From the NCBI RefSeq assembly GCF_000733945.1, contig NZ_JPOL01000002.1, positions 2,357,001-2,421,000 of the forward strand: a stretch of 64,000 nt of DNA, given 5' to 3'. Positions 44,063-52,167 of the stretch are shown in pieces. Origin of the DNA: Flavimarina sp. Hel_I_48 (GTDB lineage Bacteria > Bacteroidota > Bacteroidia > Flavobacteriales > Flavobacteriaceae). The position numbers and the translations under genes were made by a program. The notes under the pieces were generated by a model, which was given only the letters and a program-made list of their open reading frames with translations, was not told the DNA's origin and did not search any database. Position 1 is the stretch's first letter, and every line of letters begins with the position of its first letter.

Positions 44063-44180
44063 GAATGTCACTTCGAGTGTTTTCGGTCGGAGCGTTAGCG
44101 AAGATCGAAAAAGTATCGAGAAGGAGTTTTTTTGAGTGAAGCGATAGTGGAAATCAAAAATGTATCGAGAAGTGATTTGG
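44063..44180. repeat. REP-like element between murG and murC
   Basis: TGTCACTTCGAGTG near 44064 and TATCGAGAAGTGA near 44163 are partial inverted copies, with another ATCGAGAAGG in between (44117). CACTTCGAG/CTCGAAGTG-type sequences are, from memory, frequent intergenic repeats in Flavobacteriaceae. A frame through this element fuses to murC, but I treat it as untranslated. Confidence 0.45.
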
Positions 44181-44209
44181 AAAACAACATTAGAAAGAAC
44201 AATAATAAA

Positions 44210-45559
44210 GTGAACAGCCTGAACCACATAAAAACGTATTATTTCATCGGTATTGGTGGGATAGGTATGAGTGCGCTGGCCCGCTATTTTAAAGCGGCCG
44301 GCCATGCGGTTTATGGCTATGATAAAACGCCCAGTACGATAACTAACCAACTGGAAGCCCTGGGGATTTCAATACATTATGAAGATTCGGTTGAGGCGAT
44401 TCCCGTACATACTGCGGATAAAGAAAGCGTACTTGTTGTTTACACGCCTGCAATCCCTAAAAATCACAAAGGCTTCGCCTATGTCAAAAATCAGGGTTTT
44501 AGTATCAAAAAGCGGGCGGAAGTACTGGGGTTGTTGACCAAAGACAAATTTTGCCTGGCCGTTGCGGGAACGCACGGTAAAACGACCACATCAGCAATCC
44601 TGGGTCATTTACTGGCCGAAACCGGCGTTCCCGTGACCGCTTTTTTAGGTGGGATCGCAACCAATTATAACAGCAATCTCATCCAGAAAGGCGAAGAGGT
44701 CATCGTGGTGGAAGCTGATGAATATGACCGCTCGTTTTTGCAGTTGTATCCTAACATTGCCAGCATCAGTTCTATGGATGCAGACCATCTGGATATTTAC
44801 GGTGATGTTTCGGTGATGGAAGAAGGTTTTAGGGAGTTTGCCCAGCACGTACAAAAAGACGGAACCCTTTTTATAAAAAATGGACTGGACCTCTCGGGAA
44901 TTACGGTTGCCGTAGAAGAAAAAGCTGAATTTTCGGCAAATAATGTTACCATAAAAAACGGTGCTTTTCACTTTGACCTGCACTATCCTGACGGGATTTT
45001 AAAAGATATTAAAATACAATTACCAGGAAGGCACAACGTGTTCAACGCGGCAACCGCCCTGGCAATGGCCATAAAATATGGTGTTGCGGGTGGAGAATTA
45101 AAGTCGGCACTGGGCAGTTTTTCAGGTGTAAATAGGCGTTTTACGTATCGAATCAACAGGGAAGATCTTGTTCTTATTGACGATTACGCACACCATCCCA
45201 CAGAGATTGATGCGGTGCGGCAATCTGTACGGGAATTATATCCCAACGAGGAGGTTTTAGTGGTTTTTCAGCCGCATCTTTTTAGCCGTACGTGTGATTT
45301 TATGGAGGATTTTGCAAAAAGTCTATCCCAGTTTGATGAAGTGCTACTGCTTGATATTTATCCTGCACGCGAAGAACCTATAGAAGGTGTGAACAGTGAA
45401 TTATTACTGAAAAAAATAACGCTTCCGCGGAAGCGGAAAATTGCCAAAAATGAGCTAAAATCGGCAATAAATGCATCAAAACCGAAGATAATCGTTATGC
45501 TTGGTGCAGGTGACATTGGCGTGGAAATAGAAAAATTAACCAAAATACTTACGGCATGA
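44210..45559 (+). CDS. murC: UDP-N-acetylmuramate--L-alanine ligase
   Basis: First amino acid ligase of the peptidoglycan stem. 449 residues from GTG 44210 (begins MNSLNHIKTYYFIGIGGIGMSA, as in relatives, preceded by AATAATAAA). A longer frame from TTG 44132 would add 26 residues derived from a repeat element and is less likely. ATP site AVAGTHGKTTTSA near 115-127, EADEYDRSFLQL near 170 and DDYAHHPTEI near 324-333. Overlaps ftsQ by 4 bp. Contains the palindrome at 45423. Confidence 0.93.
   Translation: MNSLNHIKTYYFIGIGGIGMSALARYFKAAGHAVYGYDKTPSTITNQLEALGISIHYEDSVEAIPVHTADKESVLVVYTPAIPKNHKGFAYVKNQGFSIKKRAEVLGLLTKDKFCLAVAGTHGKTTTSAILGHLLAETGVPVTAFLGGIATNYNSNLIQKGEEVIVVEADEYDRSFLQLYPNIASISSMDADHLDIYGDVSVMEEGFREFAQHVQKDGTLFIKNGLDLSGITVAVEEKAEFSANNVTIKNGAFHFDLHYPDGILKDIKIQLPGRHNVFNAATALAMAIKYGVAGGELKSALGSFSGVNRRFTYRINREDLVLIDDYAHHPTEIDAVRQSVRELYPNEEVLVVFQPHLFSRTCDFMEDFAKSLSQFDEVLLLDIYPAREEPIEGVNSELLLKKITLPRKRKIAKNELKSAINASKPKIIVMLGAGDIGVEIEKLTKILTA
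45423..45438. repeat. Palindrome TTCCGC-ggaa-GCGGAA inside murC
   Basis: Perfect 6-bp inverted repeat in codons for Leu-Pro-Arg-Lys-Arg-Lys of murC, in a different reading frame relative to the repeat than the gldB copy. That points to selection or spread at the DNA level. Confidence 0.6.
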
Positions 45560-46272
45560 AAGTTAATTGGTTTTACATAAAAATGACTGTTTTAGTCGGT
45601 TTTTCGGTGTTTTTGTTCAGTTTTTCGGCCAGAAGAAGCGGTGCGCGCAAGGTGGAAGGGGTACAGGTCAATTTTGAGGCTGGTGATAATCTTTTTATTA
45701 CTGCCGCTGCGGTTAACAAATTGTTAATACAAAGTAATCAGCACCTTACGGGTCTGGACAAAGAACGTTTAGCTTTGGAAACATTAGAAAAACGTTTGGA
45801 CAGCAACGCAATGATTGCAAATGCAGATGTTTATCTTACCCTTAATGGCATTGTAGGGGCAAATATTGAGCAACGCAAGCCACTGGCACGTATTGATGCG
45901 GCGATACCCTATTACCTGGATAAGACCGGTAGTGCCATGCCATTGTCCAGTAATTATTCGGCACGGGTTCCCATTGTGAACGGTGTGAACAAAGATCAAC
46001 TGCACGAAGTTTTTCCGCTTTTGCAATATATAAAGAGTGACGCCATGCTTGATAAGCAGATTATAGGCCTTACACGTACTAAAAATGGAGGGTATTTGCT
46101 AACGCCCCGGGTGATGGAATATCGTATAAACCTCGGTAAGCCTGAAACATTAGCTTCAAAATTCAATAATTATAAGGCGTTTTATCAAAAAACGTTAAAA
46201 GATAAAAGTTTAGAAACATACCGCCTGGTGGACCTTAGGTTCAAGGGACAGGTAGTAGGTACTAAAAAGTAA
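45556..46272 (+). CDS. ftsQ: Cell division protein FtsQ
   Basis: 238 residues: N-terminal transmembrane helix (about 9-25), POTRA-like domain (about 34-100, VQVNFEAGDNLFITAAAVNKL) and an FtsQ-like beta domain to the end. It scaffolds FtsB/FtsL and activates FtsW-FtsI. Sequence conservation is low; identification relies on topology, POTRA pattern and position between murC and ftsA. ATG overlaps the murC stop; ftsA starts 3 bp after. Confidence 0.9.
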   Translation: MKVNWFYIKMTVLVGFSVFLFSFSARRSGARKVEGVQVNFEAGDNLFITAAAVNKLLIQSNQHLTGLDKERLALETLEKRLDSNAMIANADVYLTLNGIVGANIEQRKPLARIDAAIPYYLDKTGSAMPLSSNYSARVPIVNGVNKDQLHEVFPLLQYIKSDAMLDKQIIGLTRTKNGGYLLTPRVMEYRINLGKPETLASKFNNYKAFYQKTLKDKSLETYRLVDLRFKGQVVGTKK

Positions 46273-46275
46273 GTT

Positions 46276-47616
46276 ATGGAAGATAAGGATATAGCGGTAG
46301 GACTGGATATAGGCACCACTAAAATCGTAGCAATGGTGGGGCGCTATAACGAATACAAGAAAATGGAGATCCTGGGCATAGGGAAGTCTAAAAGCCTGGG
46401 TGTGCACCGCGGTGTGGTGAACAATATTACGCAGACCATACAATCCATTCAGCAAGCTATCCAGGAGGCCGAAAGTGCTTCTGCCATCAAAATAGAAGAC
46501 GTGGTGGTGGGCATCGCTGGCCAACATATACGGAGTTTACAACATAGCGATTACATAACGCGTGCAAACCCAGATGAGGTGATTGACGGGAAAGATATCG
46601 ATCTGTTGTGCAACCAGGTTCACAAACTTGTCATGTTGCCCGGGGAAGAGATCATTCACGTGCTTCCGCAGGAATACAAAGTAGACGGTCAGGCCGAAAT
46701 AAAAGAACCTATTGGGATGTATGGTGGTAGGCTAGAGGCCAATTTTCACGTGGTAGTGGGCCAGGTTTCCAGTATTAGAAATATAGGGCGTTGCGTAAAA
46801 AGTGCCGGACTCAATCTGGACAGAATTACGCTGGAACCGCTTGCGTCAGCCAATGCGGTGCTTAGCCAGGAGGAAAAAGAAGCCGGGGTGGCGCTGATTG
46901 ATATAGGTGGTGGCACCACAGACCTCGCCATTTTTAAAGATGGGATCATTCGTCATACGGCGGTAATTCCCTTTGGCGGAAATGTGATTACCGAAGATAT
47001 TAAAGAAGGCTGCAGTATTATTGAAAAGCAAGCTGAACTTCTTAAAATTAAGTTTGGTTCGGCCTGGCCAGGGGAGAATAAAGACAATGAGATCGTTTCG
47101 ATACCGGGTCTGCGTGGTCGCGAACCCAAAGAAATTACCCTAAAAAACCTTTCCAAGATCATCCATGCGCGCGTGGTGGAAATCGTAGAGCAGGTATATC
47201 AGGAGATTAAAAACTACGGGCATGAAGAACAGAAAAAGAAACTGATCGCCGGCATTGTATTAACTGGTGGGGGATCGCAATTGAAGCATTTAAAACAACT
47301 TGTGGAGTACATCACGGGGATGGATACCCGTATAGGATTTCCCAATGAGCACCTTGCCGGTGACAGCACCTCAGAAACTACGAGCCCACTTTATGCGACT
47401 GCTGTAGGCCTTGTCATGAACAGCTTGCAGACAAAAGATGAGAAAAGTAGACGCCCTAAGGAAAAAGAAGAACTTATAGAAGATTTTGAGCAGAAAATAG
47501 AAGAAGAACAGGACTTTCAAGAAGATCATCAGGCACCAGAACCCACGAGCCCACGCAAAAGTATTTTTGATAAATGGGCCGAAAAATTCAAGGATTTCCT
47601 GGATAATGCGGAGTAG
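46276..47616 (+). CDS. ftsA: Cell division protein FtsA
   Basis: Actin-like ATPase that tethers FtsZ to the membrane. 446 residues: phosphate-1 VGLDIGTTKI near 8-17, 1C subdomain, phosphate-2 LIDIGGGTTDLAIF near 204-217 and adenosine motif GIVLTGGGSQL near 323-333. An acidic linker of about 50 residues ends in a C-terminal amphipathic helix (SIFDKWAEKFKDFLDN), the membrane anchor. 200 bp of purine-rich spacer separates it from ftsZ. Confidence 0.95.
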   Translation: MEDKDIAVGLDIGTTKIVAMVGRYNEYKKMEILGIGKSKSLGVHRGVVNNITQTIQSIQQAIQEAESASAIKIEDVVVGIAGQHIRSLQHSDYITRANPDEVIDGKDIDLLCNQVHKLVMLPGEEIIHVLPQEYKVDGQAEIKEPIGMYGGRLEANFHVVVGQVSSIRNIGRCVKSAGLNLDRITLEPLASANAVLSQEEKEAGVALIDIGGGTTDLAIFKDGIIRHTAVIPFGGNVITEDIKEGCSIIEKQAELLKIKFGSAWPGENKDNEIVSIPGLRGREPKEITLKNLSKIIHARVVEIVEQVYQEIKNYGHEEQKKKLIAGIVLTGGGSQLKHLKQLVEYITGMDTRIGFPNEHLAGDSTSETTSPLYATAVGLVMNSLQTKDEKSRRPKEKEELIEDFEQKIEEEQDFQEDHQAPEPTSPRKSIFDKWAEKFKDFLDNAE

Positions 47617-47816
47617 GAAATAAGAGAAAAAGCACAAGGAACAAAGAAAAGTATACTATAAAATAGAATGCGGCTGCTTTTAGGATGTAGAAATACGGAT
47701 AAAAAGAAGACGTTTTAATCAGTAAAAGAAGATAAAAAATGGATTTTTGCCGTGATTTTTCTTCGGAGTTAGAATAAAAGCAACCCAAATAATAAGAACA
47801 GTCAAAACGATTGATT

Positions 47817-49817
47817 ATGAGCAATACAGATTTTGAGAACATTTCGTTTGATCTACCCAAAAACCAAAGCAATGTCATTAAGGTGATAGGCGTAGGCGGC
47901 GGGGGCAGCAATGCCATTAACCATATGTTTCAGGCCGGTATCAAAGGTGTAGACTTCGTGGTCTGCAACACAGATGCACAGGCCTTAGAAAATAGTCCGG
48001 TACCCATAAAAATTCAGTTGGGCGTAAGTCTTACGGAAGGTCTGGGTGCAGGGGCAAATCCAGAAGTAGGGGAAAAAGCAGCCATAGAAAGTACAGAAGA
48101 GATCAAGCAAATGCTTGGTGTAAGTACAAAAATGATATTTATTACCGCTGGTATGGGTGGCGGTACGGGTACAGGAGCCGCTCCGGTTATTGCAAAAATG
48201 GCCAAAGAGATGGACGTCCTGACGGTGGGTATCGTTACCATTCCTTTTCAGTTTGAGGGAAAAACACGTAACGAGCAGGCACAGTTGGGTGTTGAAAAAT
48301 TGCGTTCGCATGTAGATTCCCTTATTGTGATCAACAACAATAAATTGCGGGAAGTTTATGGTAATCTTGGCTTTAAGGCAGGTTTTAGCAAGGCAGATGA
48401 AGTACTTGCCACTGCTTCCCGTGGTATCGCAGAAGTAATAACCCATCACTATACACAAAATATTGACCTTCGGGATGCTAAAACGGTTTTGAGTAATAGT
48501 GGTACCGCAATAATGGGTAGTGCTCATGCAAGCGGTGGCACCCGTGCCACAGACGCTATTATGAAAGCGCTGGATTCCCCGTTATTGAACGACAATAAAA
48601 TACGCGGATCTAAAAACGTGCTGTTACTTATCGTTTCGGGAGAGGAAGAGATCACAATTGATGAAATAGGGGAAATCAACGACCACATCCAGGATGAAGC
48701 TGGCCATAGCGCAAATATCATTATGGGTGTAGGTGAAGATGAGAGTCTGGGTGACGCTATATCTGTAACTATTATCGCCACTGGTTTTAACGTAGAGCAG
48801 CAAAACGAAATCGTAAATACCGAAACAAAAAAAATCATCCATACCCTGGAGGATGAACAAAAGGCACAGCACGAGCTTTCTCCAAAAAAACTGGGAGGAA
48901 GTATAAATTTCCCCGCGACCTCAAAAAAGGATGATGAAAAAAAGGAAGATAAAATCGTTAAGCATACCCTGGATGATGCGGTAGATCCTATGGAAATCAT
49001 GATGCCGTCGCCCAAGAAAGAAGAGCCCCGGGAATTGAAGAAACCAGATTTTATAGCTACCACTTCCGTGATCAGGGATATTATGGTAGAGTATGAAGAA
49101 GTATTTGCCCCGCAGGTGCAAGAGCTTTTTATGGAAGAAGAGGATGATGATGACTTTGAGATCGTGAGCATAGATGCACCCGCCCAGGAAGAAGAGGTAA
49201 TGGATATGTTTGAAGAAGAGGAGGAGCAGTTTACACTTTCTTTTGATATGCCCTTGAACGACAATGCTAACGAAGCAGGAGAAAGAGAAGATGAGGCAGA
49301 GATTGTTTATGATCTTGCCGATGATGACCTTCGGAATATAGAGGTTAAAAACCCCATCGAGATCATATCAATGACCGAAGTGGATAGGGAGGGCGAAAAG
49401 CGCTACAGCCTAGATGATTATATGGATTTTGAAGAGCAAATGAACAATGCGAAACCAAAAGCCACTGCGAGAGAAGAAGAACCTATGGTTTTTGAGAAAA
49501 AAACCATAGCCCCGCAAAAGGAAGAGGATACCGAAGAAGATAAAGATGAGGATCCCATGAACAGTCCTATCTCAAAGTTAATGAGCGAGCGCGCGGCAGA
49601 GCGTAGACGTATGCTAAAAGAATTCAATTATAAATTCAGTAATAATCATACTCGCATTGATGAAATAGAAAGACAGCCAGCGTATAAAAGAATGGGCGTG
49701 AATTTAGACGATAAACCTTCTGGTCACTCAAATATTTCCAGAACCTCTTTAAGTTCAGATGAAGATGGTATCAAATTGAGAAGCAATAATTCTTTTTTGC
49801 ATGATAATGTAGATTAA
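47817..49817 (+). CDS. ftsZ: Cell division GTPase FtsZ with long acidic C-terminal extension
   Basis: 666 residues from ATG 47817 (a TTG two codons earlier is less likely). The GTPase domain has GVGGGGSNA near 26-34, the tubulin signature GGGTGTGAAP near 117-126 and a T7-like NAxxR-type loop. After residue about 330 comes a disordered tail of over 300 residues very rich in Glu and Asp. The conserved partner-binding peptide is probably PAYKRMGVNLDD (near 620). E. coli FtsZ has 383 residues, so the tail is the striking feature, shared in kind with other Bacteroidota. Followed by a hairpin terminator. Confidence 0.95.
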   Translation: MSNTDFENISFDLPKNQSNVIKVIGVGGGGSNAINHMFQAGIKGVDFVVCNTDAQALENSPVPIKIQLGVSLTEGLGAGANPEVGEKAAIESTEEIKQMLGVSTKMIFITAGMGGGTGTGAAPVIAKMAKEMDVLTVGIVTIPFQFEGKTRNEQAQLGVEKLRSHVDSLIVINNNKLREVYGNLGFKAGFSKADEVLATASRGIAEVITHHYTQNIDLRDAKTVLSNSGTAIMGSAHASGGTRATDAIMKALDSPLLNDNKIRGSKNVLLLIVSGEEEITIDEIGEINDHIQDEAGHSANIIMGVGEDESLGDAISVTIIATGFNVEQQNEIVNTETKKIIHTLEDEQKAQHELSPKKLGGSINFPATSKKDDEKKEDKIVKHTLDDAVDPMEIMMPSPKKEEPRELKKPDFIATTSVIRDIMVEYEEVFAPQVQELFMEEEDDDDFEIVSIDAPAQEEEVMDMFEEEEEQFTLSFDMPLNDNANEAGEREDEAEIVYDLADDDLRNIEVKNPIEIISMTEVDREGEKRYSLDDYMDFEEQMNNAKPKATAREEEPMVFEKKTIAPQKEEDTEEDKDEDPMNSPISKLMSERAAERRRMLKEFNYKFSNNHTRIDEIERQPAYKRMGVNLDDKPSGHSNISRTSLSSDEDGIKLRSNNSFLHDNVD

Positions 49818-49832
49818 AGAAGGAAAACATAG

Positions 49833-49867
49833 TAGAAAATCACTCATTTTCTATTTACGTTTTTTCC
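49833..49867 (+). terminator. Terminator after ftsZ
   Basis: TAGAAAAT (49833-49840) and ATTTTCTA (49846-49853), loop CACTC, followed by TTTACGTTTTTT. AT-only stem, so moderate strength. It closes the dcw cluster. Confidence 0.6.
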
Positions 49868-49910
49868 TTAGAAAAGCATATCTTCGCACTCCGAATTTAA
49901 AATGAAGGCC

Positions 49911-50360
49911 ATGAGTTTGCAGACCAGTATAATGAGCGCAATGAAAGAAGCCATGAAGGCCAAGGATCAAAATGCCCTGACTTCATTGCGTGCCATCAAG
50001 TCTGAAATTTTAAAGGCGCAGACCGAAACAGGATCTAAGAAAGAGATCTCTGAAGATGAAGAATTAAAACTACTTCAAAAGCTTGTTAAGCAACGTAAGG
50101 ACAGTGCCGCCATATACAAAGAACAAGGACGCGAAGATCTTGCAAAAGATGAGCTGGACCAGGTTGAGGTGATAGAAGGTTTTCTGCCAGAGCAGCTTAG
50201 TGAGGAAAAAATTGAAGCAGAAGTTGACGCGATAATTGCCGAAACTGGAGCTTCGGGAATGCAGGATATGGGTAAAGTTATGGGGATCGCTTCTCAAAAA
50301 CTGGCCGGTAAAGCAGATGGCAAGACTATTTCTGGTATTGTAAAGAAAAAACTGGCTTAA
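49911..50360 (+). CDS. YqeY/GatB-tail domain protein
   Basis: 149 residues from ATG 49911 (MSLQTSIMSAMKEAMKAKD); an ATG three codons earlier is possible. Helical YqeY fold homologous to the tRNA-binding tail of GatB; seen with LRAIKSEILKAQTE near 25 and GMQDMGKVMGIASQKLAGKADG near 115-136. Free-standing YqeY proteins may bind tRNA or assist transamidation, but the role is unproven. Encoded between ftsZ and a tRNA gene. Confidence 0.88.
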   Translation: MSLQTSIMSAMKEAMKAKDQNALTSLRAIKSEILKAQTETGSKKEISEDEELKLLQKLVKQRKDSAAIYKEQGREDLAKDELDQVEVIEGFLPEQLSEEKIEAEVDAIIAETGASGMQDMGKVMGIASQKLAGKADGKTISGIVKKKLA

Positions 50361-50405
50361 AAGGCTTTAAAAATGCCCTTTTAGGTATGATTTTAGAATA
50401 AATTA

Positions 50406-50425
50406 CCTGATTTTAAAAAATCAGG
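50406..50425. repeat. Hairpin CCTGATTTT / AAAATCAGG
   Basis: Perfect 9-bp stem, 2-nt loop, 45 bp after the yqeY stop, no T-tract. It may act as a processing site or 3' end stabiliser for the yqeY transcript. Confidence 0.5.
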
Positions 50426-50434
50426 AGTAATAAA

Positions 50435-50453
50435 ATTTCCGTTTGACGGAAAT
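50435..50453. repeat. Hairpin ATTTCCGT / ACGGAAAT just before the tRNA
   Basis: Perfect 8-bp stem, 3-nt loop, 5 bp upstream of the mature tRNA 5' end. Could be part of the precursor recognised during 5' processing. Confidence 0.45.
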
Positions 50454-50458
50454 AGTGA

Positions 50459-50532
50459 GGCCTCGTGGCGCAACTGAATAGCGCATCAGATTTCGGCTCT
50501 GAGGGTTGGGGGTTTGAATCCCTCCGGGGTCA
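50459..50532 (+). tRNA. tRNA-Arg (anticodon TCG)
   Basis: 74 nt cloverleaf without encoded CCA. Acceptor GGCCTCG/CGGGGTC, D stem GCGC/GCGC, anticodon stem TCAGA/TCTGA with loop TTTCGGC (TCG, reads CGA), variable loop GGGTT, T stem GGGGG/CCCTC and discriminator A. The D loop reads AACTGAATA (GA instead of the usual GG) and the T loop TTTGAAT (T instead of C at position 56), so the elbow pair 19-56 is A-U rather than G-C. Confidence 0.95.
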
Positions 50533-50542
50533 CATAATTATC

Positions 50543-50573
50543 AAAACCACGCTTTTTTAAGCGTGGTTTTTTT
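50543..50573 (+). terminator. Terminator after tRNA-Arg
   Basis: AAAACCACGCTT and AAGCGTGGTTTT, 12-bp stem with TTTT loop, running into seven T. Intrinsic terminator 11 bp after the tRNA. Confidence 0.9.
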
Positions 50574-50588
50574 ATTGTATTCAACAAA

Positions 50589-50614
50589 AAAGACCGAGGT
50601 CTAGGTCGGTCTTT
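50589..50614. terminator. Second hairpin after tRNA-Arg
   Basis: AAAGACCGA (50589-50597) and TCGGTCTTT (50606-50614), 9-bp stem, A-rich before and T-rich after, so possibly a back-up or opposite-strand terminator. Confidence 0.6.
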
Positions 50615-50901
50615 CTTAGGCTAATTCAAAACAAAACACTCAAGCTTACAATTAGGGCAAAGCTAAGGAGCATAGGTTTTTTTGATATCATGTCAACTTT
50701 AGCCTTGGGTTAAGATTAAGTAAAGACAAAAGAATTGGGACTGAGCGAAATATAGTTCTGTAAAGAATTTAAAAATCTTTAATTTTTATTTACATTTAAG
50801 TGTTTATTATTTCATTTAGAATAAGGATGAATTGGGCAGTATTTTTGATAGCCTTATAGATGAATCCTTAAAAACTGTGTAGCACTAAAATTGATTTGTA
50901 T

Positions 50902-51363
50902 ATGAAAACTTCCTTTAGGCTTGAGAATGCAATCACAAAATTATATACTGCTTTTCACAACGGCGATTTACATCCTGAATGCTGTAAAAGTTGCGCGGTA
51001 GGCAATATCCTGGATAATACGGATAGCTGGAAACACCTTAGCGATACCCACGGTTCAGTGAACTTAAATTATGTAGGTAAGGTAAATGAAGCATTTGGAC
51101 GTCGCATGAATGGATATACGCCCAGCGAACTTCTACGAATCGAAGCTACTTTTTTACAGGGTTGTGGATACGTTTTGCCCTTGGGAAGAAAATCTAAAAG
51201 ACCTAAAGACCCCACTTCAAAAGATATACTTTTTAACGGTCTTTGTGCGGTTATTTCTTTTTTGTGCGCTCTTGACGGTATTGATAATGTCATGGATTAC
51301 TCAAGATTGTTTGAATTTGAAAATGATGCGCCTATATATGCCCTCGCAGAAATGAAGTCGTAA
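50902..51363 (+). CDS. Cysteine-containing protein of unknown function
   Basis: 153 residues from ATG 50902 (an upstream TTG, 50896, adds two residues). No signal peptide. Cys cluster HPECCKSCAVGN near 28-39, a further Cys in GCGYVLP near 92, and two in the C-terminal part (GLCAVISFLCAL, near 125-136); such spacing could bind a metal or cluster. I recall similar proteins in other Flavobacteriaceae but know no function. Followed 75 bp later by a lipoprotein gene. Confidence 0.7.
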   Translation: MKTSFRLENAITKLYTAFHNGDLHPECCKSCAVGNILDNTDSWKHLSDTHGSVNLNYVGKVNEAFGRRMNGYTPSELLRIEATFLQGCGYVLPLGRKSKRPKDPTSKDILFNGLCAVISFLCALDGIDNVMDYSRLFEFENDAPIYALAEMKS

Positions 51364-51438
51364 ACCCTATTTACACTAAGATAATTGTGTAGACGATCTG
51401 TTAATAGTGCCTATCACCAATTAGTAACCACCGAATTT

Positions 51439-51981
51439 ATGAAACATGTTCTCATTTTATGGTGTAGTTTCATGTTCGTGTCGTGTATTCCTTATGCTAT
51501 TGCCCCAAAACTTGAAGAAAATCATGTTTCTATAGCAAAGCGCTTTCAGAAAGACCTACCTAAAGCGTATGCCTACATTTTTGAAGATCCCAAGAGCGCT
51601 TATGAATTTTTTCAGTATATAGAATACAAATTCAACCCAAATCCTGATTATTTTTCCTCTAATATTCCCATTACTGTCAACAAATCAAGCTATTATCTTT
51701 CATTCTATGAAGTAGAACGTACCACAAAAACGATCAATCTTGTTCCCGTTATGCTGGATAAAATTTTAGAGAATAAAGGAGTGGAAAACTCGCTTGAAAA
51801 TTTTTATGAAAGTAGAAGTGGTAATTGGTATTTTGCTATTACCATAACAGACGAGCAGGTGGTAGATGCGCTTAATCCTGATTATAAAAAAAAGGACGAG
51901 ATTGTTGACTACCTAAAACAGCTCAAAGAAGAATATTTGCGTACCTATAATTATAATAATTTACTCCTTTCTACTAAGTAA
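51439..51981 (+). CDS. Putative lipoprotein of unknown function
   Basis: 180 residues from ATG 51439, which gives a lipoprotein signal ending FMFVSC (Cys 16); the frame extends back to 51385, but that would bury the signal. The mature part is mixed alpha/beta with many Tyr and Asn. No domain recognised. Terminator at 52039 follows. Confidence 0.65.
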   Translation: MKHVLILWCSFMFVSCIPYAIAPKLEENHVSIAKRFQKDLPKAYAYIFEDPKSAYEFFQYIEYKFNPNPDYFSSNIPITVNKSSYYLSFYEVERTTKTINLVPVMLDKILENKGVENSLENFYESRSGNWYFAITITDEQVVDALNPDYKKKDEIVDYLKQLKEEYLRTYNYNNLLLSTK

Positions 51982-52038
51982 ACCTTAGGCTTGAGTGTGC
52001 TTCTAATCCTAACTTAGTCTTTATCAAATAAGCTTCTG

Positions 52039-52066
52039 CCAACCCAGAAATAGGTTGGTCTTTTTT
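52039..52066 (+). terminator. Terminator after the lipoprotein gene
   Basis: CCAACC (52039-52044) and GGTTGG (52053-52058), 8-nt loop, then TCTTTTTT. Confidence 0.75.
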
Positions 52067-52167
52067 CTTTAAGGTTAATTATCGTCACGATTGTGTTAAC
52101 CATATTCGTACCCAAATCTCATCTTTATCTATTCTTAATAATATTATAATGTCTAAAACAATTCTGA

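Larger units (their letters stand above)
50361..50901. other. Spacer with tRNA-Arg, hairpins and terminators
   Basis: Holds two short hairpins (50406-50453), the tRNA, two terminators (50543-50573 and 50589-50614) and about 280 bp of AT-rich sequence up to the next gene in which I see nothing specific. Confidence 0.6.

Noticed and set aside
44132..44209. N-terminal extension of MurC
   Set aside because: It reads through a repeat-like element; relatives start near MNxLNxIKxxYFIGIGGIG, matching the GTG at 44210.
48524..49264. 246-codon Ser-rich ORF antisense to ftsZ
   Set aside because: It is the mirror of the Glu/Asp-rich FtsZ tail (GAA/GAT codons read as TTC/ATC/TCA on the other strand); no independent signals.
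50459..51981. Integrated element next to tRNA-Arg
   Set aside because: No integrase, no direct repeat of the tRNA 3' end seen downstream, and the tRNA is followed by its own terminator.
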